Source: Desulfovibrionaceae bacterium UBA3823
Lineage (GTDB): Bacteria > Desulfobacterota > Desulfovibrionia > Desulfovibrionales > Desulfovibrionaceae
Direction: 5' to 3'
NCBI GenBank assembly: GCA_002369295.1
Contig: DFDR01000003.1
Coordinates: 4,514 to 13,270, forward strand
Length of the DNA: 8,757 bases
A program made the translations under genes and the position numbers. Positions within the stretch are counted from its first letter, which is position 1. Each line of letters opens with the position of its first letter. This document shows positions 1 through 5,334 of the stretch, piece after piece. A model generated the notes under the pieces. That model was not told the DNA's origin. It made no database searches and worked only from the letters and a program-made list of their open reading frames with translations.

Positions 1-488
1 GTTCGCTCGACAAGGACTGGGTGATCATGCCGGCAGGAGCCAAGCAGGCCTATATCGGCATCCACGGCGGCACGGTGCCAGTGAGCCTTCTGACGACCAT
101 CGAAGGGACGAGCCTCGTCTCTTTTGTCGGGCGCACAGGCAACGACTTTCTTGAGCTGCTCCATAGGGAAGACCTGCGCATGCCCTCGCTCTTGAACGGC
201 ACGGTGCCCCAGGACAGCGGCGCCACGGCACACAGGAACCTCGATCTTGCCAGCTTCCGCGTGCGTCATCTCATGGCAGGAAACGCCACCAACAGCCTGC
301 CGGTCATCTATCTGAACGGCGATTCACTCGCCAAATTGTCCTCAAATCTGGATGCGCTGAAGCCCTTTGGCCTGTCAGACGAGCCCTTGAGCATAGAGGG
401 CGAAATCGCAAGGCCCGATCCTCTCCTGCTTGCCCCACGCTACCACATTCTCGTTGACCCAAAGTATCTGCAGCCTCGCCATCAATAG
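1..488 (+). CDS. Unrecognised protein, C-terminal part (5' end outside window)
   Basis: The reading frame is open from the left edge (first complete codon at base 3) to a TAG at 486-488, giving about 161 residues. A GTG at 21 and an ATG at 27 exist, but coding sequence continues in frame upstream of both and no convincing ribosome binding site is seen, so I read this as the tail of a longer gene. The visible part looks soluble: it has no long hydrophobic stretch and no cysteine. A Gly-rich segment, IGIHGGTVPVSLLTTIEG, lies near the start of the visible part. The C-terminus ends in a Pro-, Leu- and Arg-containing stretch. I do not recognise the family. The gene converges with the coo operon, and its third codon positions are visibly less G/C-dominated than those of the coo genes. 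Nothing links it functionally to the hydrogenase. The reading frame is fairly secure; the function is unknown. Confidence 0.6.
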   Translation, partial: SLDKDWVIMPAGAKQAYIGIHGGTVPVSLLTTIEGTSLVSFVGRTGNDFLELLHREDLRMPSLLNGTVPQDSGATAHRNLDLASFRVRHLMAGNATNSLPVIYLNGDSLAKLSSNLDALKPFGLSDEPLSIEGEIARPDPLLLAPRYHILVDPKYLQPRHQ

Positions 489-612
489 CGGGAGACCGCC
501 TGCCTGATTTCGGGGGCTGTCCGCCCTGCGTTCGTGCGCCTCTGCGCAAAGAGGAAGGGCCGGCAGGCCGTGAAGCCTGCCAGCCCTTCGTCAAAGGATG
601 TGCTGCAGTGCG
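489..612. other. Convergent intergenic region
   Basis: These 124 bases separate the 3' end of the plus-strand gene from the 3' end of cooF on the minus strand. The only clear structure is the hairpin at 554-589. I see no small gene with a ribosome binding site, no tRNA and no repeat. Confidence 0.7.
541..589 (-). terminator. Probable intrinsic terminator of the coo operon
   Basis: An inverted repeat has arms at 554-568 and 575-589. It forms 7 bp (GAAGGGC/GCCCTTC), one C-A mismatch, 7 bp (GGCAGGC/GCCTGCC) and a 6-base loop. It starts 23 bases after the cooF stop codon. Read on the minus strand, the stem is followed by CTCTTTGCG, a short and imperfect U-tract. Read on the plus strand, it is followed by GTCAAAGG, which has no U-tract, so it fits termination of the coo transcript better than termination of the left-hand gene. 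The weak U-run is the main reason for doubt. Confidence 0.6.
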
Positions 613-1218
613 CTAGCGGTTGGTTATCTCAGCCGCATCGACATCGACCTTGGTGGCCACCTGCTTGACAGCCGCAGGCTTGGGCTTGTTCTTCTCGGGG
701 AAGATGGTGTGGCCGTCGGTGGTGAGTATGCCTATGGCCTGAGCCGGGCAGGCTTCCATGCAGGCGGTCATGGTCTTGCCGTTGGCCTTGCGCCAGTCGC
801 GGCAGAGATCGCAGCGCACGGCGATGGTGCGGGTGGCGGGCTCTTCGCCTTCGGGCGTCTCGACGCCGTCAACGGCCGGGAAGGGCACCTTGTCGAGATG
901 GACGGCGCCGTAGGGGCAGGCGTCCATGCACATCTCGCAGGCCATGCAGAGTTCGGGGTGCATGGAGATGACGCCGTTCTCGTCCTGCACCAGGGCGCCC
1001 GTGGGGCAGATGTTGACGCAGGGGGCAGGGACGCACTCGTGGCAGCGCACGGTGGTCTTGTAGTTTTCGCCCTTGACCACGCGGACGCGGGGACCGAACT
1101 CGCTTCTGCGCTTCATGGCCTCCTTCATGTCGAATCCGTGGTGGGCGGCTATGCAGGCGACCTCGCAGCGGCGGCAGGCCTTGCACCGGTCGGGGCGCAT
1201 GATGACTTTTTCACGCAT
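613..1218 (-). CDS. cooF: CooF, four-cluster ferredoxin-like electron-transfer subunit
   Basis: This 201-residue polyferredoxin would pass electrons from a low-potential donor (CO dehydrogenase in the Rhodospirillum rubrum system) to the membrane hydrogenase. Sixteen cysteines form four [4Fe-4S] motifs: C12/C15/C18/C22, C59/C62/C67/C71, C91/C94/C97/C101 followed by Pro, and C136/C139/C153/C157 followed by Pro. This is the HycB/HydN/CooF-type pattern. There is no signal peptide or membrane helix, so it should be cytoplasmic. The last 30 or so residues form a Lys/Ala/Val-rich tail without cysteines. The ATG at 1218 is preceded by AAAGGA at 8 bases. The first 8 bases of the gene overlap the end of hypA, which implies translational coupling. 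It is the last gene of the operon. HycB-like subunits of formate hydrogenlyase share this fold, so the CooF name rests mainly on the neighbouring genes. Confidence 0.88.
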   Translation of the reverse strand: MREKVIMRPDRCKACRRCEVACIAAHHGFDMKEAMKRRSEFGPRVRVVKGENYKTTVRCHECVPAPCVNICPTGALVQDENGVISMHPELCMACEMCMDACPYGAVHLDKVPFPAVDGVETPEGEEPATRTIAVRCDLCRDWRKANGKTMTACMEACPAQAIGILTTDGHTIFPEKNKPKPAAVKQVATKVDVDAAEITNR

Positions 1219-1594
1219 CTTGGTTGTCCTTTTGTTCTGCTTCCAGGCTGAGGAGGACGAGCTCGTGCCCGCCCTTGGCGGAGAGGCTGACGCCCCCGCA
1301 CTGGGGGCAGACGAAGCGTCGCCTGGTTAAGGTGAACCTGGCTCCGCAGTCCTCGCAGCTGCAGGGGAGGGGCGTCAGCTCGATGTCGAGCTTCGCCCCC
1401 TCTGCCTCCGTTCCCTCGGCCAGCAGGCTGAAGCACCCTTTGAAGGTTTCGATCTCCACGCAGGAGAGCAGTCCCAAGCCAAGCTTGAGGGAGGCCACGC
1501 GGCCGGCCGGCTGGTCGGGGTGCTCGGCGTTGTGGGAGCGCACGCTCTCGCAGACGAGCTTGAGCAGGCCTTCGGCAAGGGAAGCTTCGTGCAC
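1211..1594 (-). CDS. hypA: HypA, hydrogenase nickel-insertion protein
   Basis: This 127-residue protein has the family's usual length and delivers nickel to the hydrogenase large subunit, normally together with HypB. It begins Met-His-Glu, the conserved N-terminal nickel-binding motif in which His2 is a ligand. A zinc-ribbon follows, with C80-x2-C83 and C96-x2-C99; C78 and C45 are extra cysteines. The start is a GTG at 1594. It is chosen because it puts the essential His at position 2; an AGAGG lies 11 bases upstream, a rather long spacing. The gene begins 15 bases after cooH ends and overlaps cooF by 8 bases. Its place inside the structural operon suggests a dedicated nickel-delivery factor for CooH. 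The hypBCDEF genes are not in the window. Confidence 0.93.
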   Translation of the reverse strand: MHEASLAEGLLKLVCESVRSHNAEHPDQPAGRVASLKLGLGLLSCVEIETFKGCFSLLAEGTEAEGAKLDIELTPLPCSCEDCGARFTLTRRRFVCPQCGGVSLSAKGGHELVLLSLEAEQKDNQDA

Positions 1595-1609
1595 CTGGCA
1601 AAAAGCCTC

Positions 1610-2710
1610 TTAGCGCTCCGTACAGGAGACGCAGGGATCGATGGTGTTGGTGATGAGGGCCGCGTCGGCGACCTTGGCGCCCTTGAGCATGACGCCGAGG
1701 GCCTCCCAGTTCATGTAGCTCGGCACCCTCCACTTGAGCCTGGAGGGGATGTCGGTGTTGTTGGTGCGGATGTAGTAGATGAGCTCGCCGCGGGGAGCTT
1801 CGCTGCGGGCCACGCCTTCGGCAGGCTCGATGTGGCCCATGTGGATGCGCACCGGACCGTCGGGGCATTCGCGCATGACCTGGCGGACCATCTTGAGGGA
1901 CTCGACAATCTCGTGCAGGCGCACGCAGGTGCGGGCGTAGAGGTCGCAGCCGTCCCGGGTGATCACGTCGAAGTCCATCTTGCCGTAGGCGGCGTAGGGG
2001 CAGTCCCTGCGCACGTCGACGGCCACGCCGGAGCCGCGGGCCACGGGACCGACGAGGCCGAGGCGCAGCACGTCCTCCTTCGTGAGGATGCCGACGCCCA
2101 TGGTCCTCTTGCGGATCATGGGATCGTTCTCGACGGTGTCGATGATCTCGTAGAGCTTGGGCTCGAAGGCGTCGAGGGTTTTGGCCGTGAAGTCAAAGCA
2201 CTCGTCGTCGAGGTCGTACTTGCAGCCGCCGATGCAGTTGAAGCCGAGGTTCATGCGGTTGCCGTACACGGCTTCCTTGACGTCCTGCATCATCTCCCTG
2301 ACCTCCATGATGTGCATGAAGAGGGAGGCAAAGCCGCACAGGTGCGTCTGGATGGCGATGTTGAAGAGGTGCGAGGCCATGCGCTTGATTTCCTCGGTCA
2401 TGACGCGCAGGTACTTGGCGCGCTCGGGGATGTTCATGCGCAGGGCGTTCTCGACCACCATGGCATAGGTGAAGGAGTGGCTGTTGGAGCACAGGGAGCA
2501 GACGCGCTCGGTGAGGGTCTGGTCCATGATGAGGTTGCGCTTCTGGGCCAGGTTTTCCATGCCGCGGTGGACGTGGCCGCTCTGGAGGGTGGCCTTGGTG
2601 ATGGTTTCGCCGTCTATTTCGAGGTGGAAGTAGACCGGCTCCTCAAGCGCCACGTGCACGGGGCCGAGGGGAAGCTTGAAGGTGCTTCCTGCGGTATCGG
2701 AAAGTGCCAT
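1610..2710 (-). CDS. cooH: CooH, catalytic [NiFe] large subunit of group 4 hydrogenase
   Basis: This protein holds the Ni-Fe active site that reduces protons to H2 (reversibly). With the start used here it has 366 residues, about the usual size for CooH/EchE-type and related NuoD-like subunits. The N-terminal nickel motif is R69-V-C71-S-L-C74 with H78 nearby. The C-terminal motif is D358-P-C360-V-S-C363-T-E-R, and the protein ends at that Arg. It therefore has no C-terminal extension to cleave, as is known for CooH and EchE, and needs no maturation endopeptidase. The first nickel motif has Ser where many hydrogenases have Gly (RxCGxC). The start is the ATG at 2710 because a perfect AAAGGAGG lies 9 bases upstream and the ATG overlaps the cooU stop as TAATG. 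The frame also opens at 2749, but that would add 13 residues encoded inside cooU that do not look like family sequence. Confidence 0.95.
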   Translation of the reverse strand: MALSDTAGSTFKLPLGPVHVALEEPVYFHLEIDGETITKATLQSGHVHRGMENLAQKRNLIMDQTLTERVCSLCSNSHSFTYAMVVENALRMNIPERAKYLRVMTEEIKRMASHLFNIAIQTHLCGFASLFMHIMEVREMMQDVKEAVYGNRMNLGFNCIGGCKYDLDDECFDFTAKTLDAFEPKLYEIIDTVENDPMIRKRTMGVGILTKEDVLRLGLVGPVARGSGVAVDVRRDCPYAAYGKMDFDVITRDGCDLYARTCVRLHEIVESLKMVRQVMRECPDGPVRIHMGHIEPAEGVARSEAPRGELIYYIRTNNTDIPSRLKWRVPSYMNWEALGVMLKGAKVADAALITNTIDPCVSCTER

Positions 2711-3258
2711 TACCTGCTGCCTCCTTTCGATCCGAGGATGTGCTCCCACAGGTCGTTGGTGCAGGCGCCGTTCATCATCACGGAGAGCGGGACGGCGCCG
2801 TCGAGCACGCCGGCATCGACGTCGGGCTTCAAGAAGAGCCTGGTGGGGTTGGGCTGGTCCTTGACCATGATGCCGACAAGCTCCTGCATCTCGCGCTCGT
2901 GCCAGTCGGCGTTGAAGAACCAGGGCGTGATGGTCGGGGGCTCCGGCTGCTCGGCGGAGAGGCGCACCTTGACGTTGTAGACCACGCCGTCAAGCTCGAA
3001 GTGGTAGGCCGCGCCGAAGGGCCATTGGCCGCAGTCGGGCCTGTCCTTGCGGCTGTAGCCGGAGATCATGCACAGGCGCGCGCCGGCGGCTTTCAGGGCC
3101 TGGGCGGCCTGGGCCAGGAGCGGGGGATTGGTGATGACGAACCAGTGCTGCTGGTTGCCGTCCTGGTCGAGGGGGTGCCGGACAAAGCCGGGCTCCCCGG
3201 GACAGCAGGCTGCGATGGCGTCCACGAGCACCATGTTCCCCTTGATGACTTCTTCCAT
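2710..3258 (-). CDS. cooU: CooU, NuoC-like (30 kDa-type) hydrogenase subunit
   Basis: This 182-residue soluble subunit is related to the 30 kDa/NuoC subunit of complex I and sits beside the large subunit. The family signature lies at residues 118-143: Ala-Asp-Trp-His-Glu-Arg-Glu, then Glu-Leu-Val-Gly-Ile, then Pro-Asn-Pro-Thr-Arg-Leu. Cysteines (C18, C19, C63, C76, C166) do not form an iron-sulfur motif, as expected. The ATG at 3258 is preceded by AGAGGA at 7 bases, and that site abuts the 3' arm of a hairpin in the spacer. The stop codon overlaps the cooH ATG (TAATG), so the two chains are probably made in linked amounts. NuoC-like subunits are weakly conserved, so the symbol relies partly on the gene order. 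Confidence 0.88.
   Translation of the reverse strand: MEEVIKGNMVLVDAIAACCPGEPGFVRHPLDQDGNQQHWFVITNPPLLAQAAQALKAAGARLCMISGYSRKDRPDCGQWPFGAAYHFELDGVVYNVKVRLSAEQPEPPTITPWFFNADWHEREMQELVGIMVKDQPNPTRLFLKPDVDAGVLDGAVPLSVMMNGACTNDLWEHILGSKGGSR
2720..2727 (-). promoter_or_regulatory. Ribosome binding site of cooH
   Basis: AAAGGAGG on the minus strand, 9 bases before the ATG at 2710 and inside the last codons of cooU. It is the strongest Shine-Dalgarno match in the operon. It decides the cooH start in favour of the TAATG junction over the upstream in-frame start at 2749. Confidence 0.85.
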
Positions 3259-3271
3259 GGGTATTTCCTCT

Positions 3272-3296
3272 CGCGGAAGGGACGGGCCCTTCCGCG
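3272..3296 (-). promoter_or_regulatory. Perfect hairpin in the cooX-cooU spacer
   Basis: An inverted repeat of 10 perfect bp (CGCGGAAGGG/CCCTTCCGCG; arms 3272-3281 and 3287-3296) with a 5-base loop lies in the only sizeable gap of the operon (3259-3315, 57 bases). On the transcript, its 3' arm ends immediately before the AGAGGA ribosome binding site of cooU. No U-tract follows, so it is not a standard intrinsic terminator. It may protect an mRNA end, mark a processing site or tune cooU translation; the sequence alone cannot decide between these. Confidence 0.6.
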
Positions 3297-3315
3297 TCCA
3301 TCTGCGGTTGGGGGC

Positions 3316-3897
3316 CTAGGCCTTGGCTTCGGCTTCGGGTGCGGCCGTGCCGGCCTTGGCCGGCTTCTTGGGAATGACATCGAGGATGTCGACGTGGGCC
3401 TCGGCGTCCTTGATCTGGCGGCAGCTGCGGCACATATGGCGCACCTGCTCCGGATCGACGCTGGGATCGTTGCGGTAGAGCTCCCTGGCCTTTTCCAGCG
3501 AGAGCACGCGCACGGGCTTTCCGCATACGGTGCAGGGCTGGTACTCGATGGTGTGCTGCTCGATGCGGCTGTACTTGTCCTCCTCGAAGTGGGCGGAGTG
3601 CCAGTCGGGGACGATGTCGACGGCCTTCATGGGGCAGTAGGTGCGGCAGGAGGCGCACAGGCAGCAGGAGTCCTGCCAGACCGTGATGGTCCAGCCCTTG
3701 GACTCGGCGTCCTTGGTGATGTCGATGGCGCCGGCCACGCAGGAGTTCTTGCACATCCCGCAGCCCATGCACTTGTCCGGATCAATGACCACCCGGCCCC
3801 TGAGGCGCTTGGGCTCGAAGGTGGGGCCGAAGGGGAAGGGATCGGTGGAGGGGCCGCCGAGGACGTTCTTCAAGAGGATGTTCAGAAAGCTGCTCAT
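3316..3897 (-). CDS. cooX: CooX, ferredoxin-like subunit with two [4Fe-4S] motifs
   Basis: This 193-residue subunit would relay electrons from CooF to the cluster in CooL, like NuoI/HycF/EchF. Two ferredoxin motifs are present: C43/C46/C49/C53, with Val rather than the usual Pro after the fourth Cys, and C78/C81/C84/C88 followed by Pro. Two further CxxC pairs, C122/C125 and C156/C159, could form one more four-cysteine metal site. The tail from about residue 170 is rich in Ala, Lys and Pro. The ATG at 3897 is preceded by GGAGGG at 6 bases and lies 2 bases after the cooL stop. The frame stays open upstream to 4122, but that stretch overlaps cooL in another frame, is Arg/Pro-rich and is not real coding sequence. 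A 57-base spacer with a hairpin separates it from cooU. Confidence 0.92.
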   Translation of the reverse strand: MSSFLNILLKNVLGGPSTDPFPFGPTFEPKRLRGRVVIDPDKCMGCGMCKNSCVAGAIDITKDAESKGWTITVWQDSCCLCASCRTYCPMKAVDIVPDWHSAHFEEDKYSRIEQHTIEYQPCTVCGKPVRVLSLEKARELYRNDPSVDPEQVRHMCRSCRQIKDAEAHVDILDVIPKKPAKAGTAAPEAEAKA

Positions 3898-3899
3898 TG

Positions 3900-4358
3900 C
3901 TATCCCTCCAAGATGCCAAGCTTCTTCATCCAGATCTGCTTGGCGAGCACGACGCCCTCCATGATGGCCTGGGGGCGGGGCGGGCAGCCGGGGACGTTGA
4001 CGTCCACGGGCACGAGGCGGCTCAAGGGTCCGGCAATGGCGTAGCTGTCGCGGAACACGCCGCCCGAGATGGGGCAGATGCCCACGGCGACGGTGACCTT
4101 GGGCTCCGGAATCTCGTTCCACACGCGGAGCACGTAGTCGCGCATCTTGATGGTCACGGGACCCGTGACGAGGACGATGTCGGCCTGCCTGGGAGAGCCG
4201 GTATAATGGCAGCCCAGGCGCTCGACGTCGTAGCGGGGAATGAGGGCGGTGGTCGCCAGCTCAACGTCGCAGCCGTTGCAGGAGCCTGCATTGATGCGGA
4301 ACAGCCACGGCGAGCGGACCGACGCTTTCTTGAGGCAGGTGTCTATGTCAAGTCTCAC
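3900..4358 (-). CDS. cooL: CooL, small subunit (NuoB-like) with the proximal [4Fe-4S] cluster
   Basis: This 152-residue [NiFe]-hydrogenase small subunit of the short, complex I-like type carries the cluster next to the Ni-Fe site. Ligands are visible as C27-N-G-C30-D-x-E, C95-P and G124-C125-P-P. There is no Tat signal peptide, so it faces the cytoplasm. The start is a GTG at 4358, because AAGGAG lies 6 bases upstream. A TTG at 4379 in the same frame is longer, but it would place that ribosome binding site inside the gene and overlap cooK. The gene begins 10 bases after the cooK stop and ends 2 bases before cooX. Confidence 0.92.
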   Translation of the reverse strand: MRLDIDTCLKKASVRSPWLFRINAGSCNGCDVELATTALIPRYDVERLGCHYTGSPRQADIVLVTGPVTIKMRDYVLRVWNEIPEPKVTVAVGICPISGGVFRDSYAIAGPLSRLVPVDVNVPGCPPRPQAIMEGVVLAKQIWMKKLGILEG

Positions 4359-4364
4359 GGCTGA

Positions 4365-4370
4365 CTCCTT
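4365..4370 (-). promoter_or_regulatory. Ribosome binding site of cooL
   Basis: AAGGAG on the minus strand, overlapping the TAA stop of cooK and 6 bases before GTG 4358. It is the reason for choosing that GTG over the TTG at 4379. Confidence 0.75.
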
Positions 4371-5331
4371 ACAGGGCAATTACCAGCACGAGGCTGACGA
4401 GAGCCAGGGCTGCGGGGATTCTGAAGTAGAAGCGGACGGCCTGGTCGATGCGGAAGCGCCCCGTGGCAGAGCGCACCAGCGTCATGGAGAAGAACATCAG
4501 CAGGGCGCACTTCACGAGGAACCAGAGCAGGTTGACCGGCCAGAAGTCGCCAAGGGTGCCGGGGAAGAACAGGACCACGCCGAGCCCCAGAATGACGAAG
4601 GTCTTGAAGGCCTGGCCAATCTGGAAGAGGGCGAGCAGAGGTCCGCCGTACTCGAGCATGGGACCCTCGAGGATTTCCGTTTCGGACTCGGCGATGTCGA
4701 AGGGGGCAACGCCCATGGTGCCGGGCAGGAACATCAGGTAGGCCACCATGGCGGGCACCATGACGGGGTTGAAGCAGTAGGAGCCGTTCTCCAGCTGGTA
4801 CTGGACGATGCTGACCAGGCTGAAGTCCGCGGTGCCGGCGCCGGAGAGCTTGCCGGTCATCATGGCGCAGGCGAGCAGCACCATGAGCAGGGGCAGCTCG
4901 TAGCTGAGCATGACGAGCATTTCGCGCGAGAAGCCCATGGCGCCGAAGGGCGAGCTCGAGGCGGAGCCGCCGAGCATGATGGCGATGGCGGGAATGGGCA
5001 GGAGATAGAAGAGCACGAGCAGATCGCCGAGGCCGGAAAGACCGGCGAAGACGCCGGGCACGGGAATGAAGGCGGCACAGGCCGCCATGCCGGCCATGCC
5101 GATGACGGGGGCCAGCAGGAAGACCGGCCGGCAGGCCGTTGCCGGGATGAGCTGCTCCTTGGTGAGGAGCTTGGCGATGTCGAGGAAGGGCTGGTTCAGG
5201 GGCGGGCCGACGCGGCTCTGCAGACGGGCGACCAGGCGCCTGTCCAGGCCTTTCAGGTAGAGGGCCACGAGCAGGGCGAAGGCCCCGCCGGGGAAGATGA
5301 TGAGATGCACAAGTGACCAGAATAGCGACAT
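4369..5331 (-). CDS. cooK: CooK, NuoH-like membrane subunit
   Basis: This 320-residue integral membrane protein is homologous to NuoH/HycD/EchB. It anchors the soluble arm and links the redox reaction to the antiporter modules. Roughly eight hydrophobic segments are visible, for example around residues 8-27, 70-90, 100-120, 140-160, 188-206, 243-257, 266-285 and 305-320. The NuoH-type loop RLQSRVGPP (38-44 region) follows the first helix. The acidic loop FDIAESETEILEGP (211-224), followed by EYGG (227-230), is the family's most conserved region, where the quinone cavity or its remnant lies in complex I. E145 in SYELPLL sits within a helix, as in the family. The ATG at 5331 has AGGAGG 8 bases upstream and lies 3 bases after the cooM stop. 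The length is normal. Confidence 0.94.
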   Translation of the reverse strand: MSLFWSLVHLIIFPGGAFALLVALYLKGLDRRLVARLQSRVGPPLNQPFLDIAKLLTKEQLIPATACRPVFLLAPVIGMAGMAACAAFIPVPGVFAGLSGLGDLLVLFYLLPIPAIAIMLGGSASSSPFGAMGFSREMLVMLSYELPLLMVLLACAMMTGKLSGAGTADFSLVSIVQYQLENGSYCFNPVMVPAMVAYLMFLPGTMGVAPFDIAESETEILEGPMLEYGGPLLALFQIGQAFKTFVILGLGVVLFFPGTLGDFWPVNLLWFLVKCALLMFFSMTLVRSATGRFRIDQAVRFYFRIPAALALVSLVLVIAL

Positions 5332-5334
5332 GGC

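Noticed and set aside
1..488. Left-hand partial protein as an alkaline phosphatase-type enzyme because of its HGG segment
   Set aside because: A single short Gly-rich match without metal-binding residues or other family motifs is not enough to assign a function.
2710..2749. Upstream in-frame start for cooH
   Set aside because: The perfect AAAGGAGG at 2720-2727 and the TAATG junction point to ATG 2710. The extra 13 residues do not resemble the family.
1520..2980. Long plus-strand open frame (486 codons) antisense to cooH and hypA
   Set aside because: It mirrors real genes with high third-position G+C. The translation is rich in Val, His, Asp, Gly and Ala with no domain motif, and it lacks a ribosome binding site.
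2704..4044. Long plus-strand open frame (446 codons) antisense to cooU, cooX and cooL
   Set aside because: Same kind of shadow frame: low-complexity composition, and it runs across three real genes on the other strand.
3898..4122. N-terminal extension of cooX
   Set aside because: The stretch overlaps cooL in another frame and reads as Arg/Pro/Gly-rich shadow sequence. ATG 3897 has a good ribosome binding site.
4240..5316. Plus-strand open frame (358 codons) antisense to cooK
   Set aside because: The composition is extremely rich in Glu, Gly, His and Ala, as expected opposite a hydrophobic membrane protein. No family resemblance.
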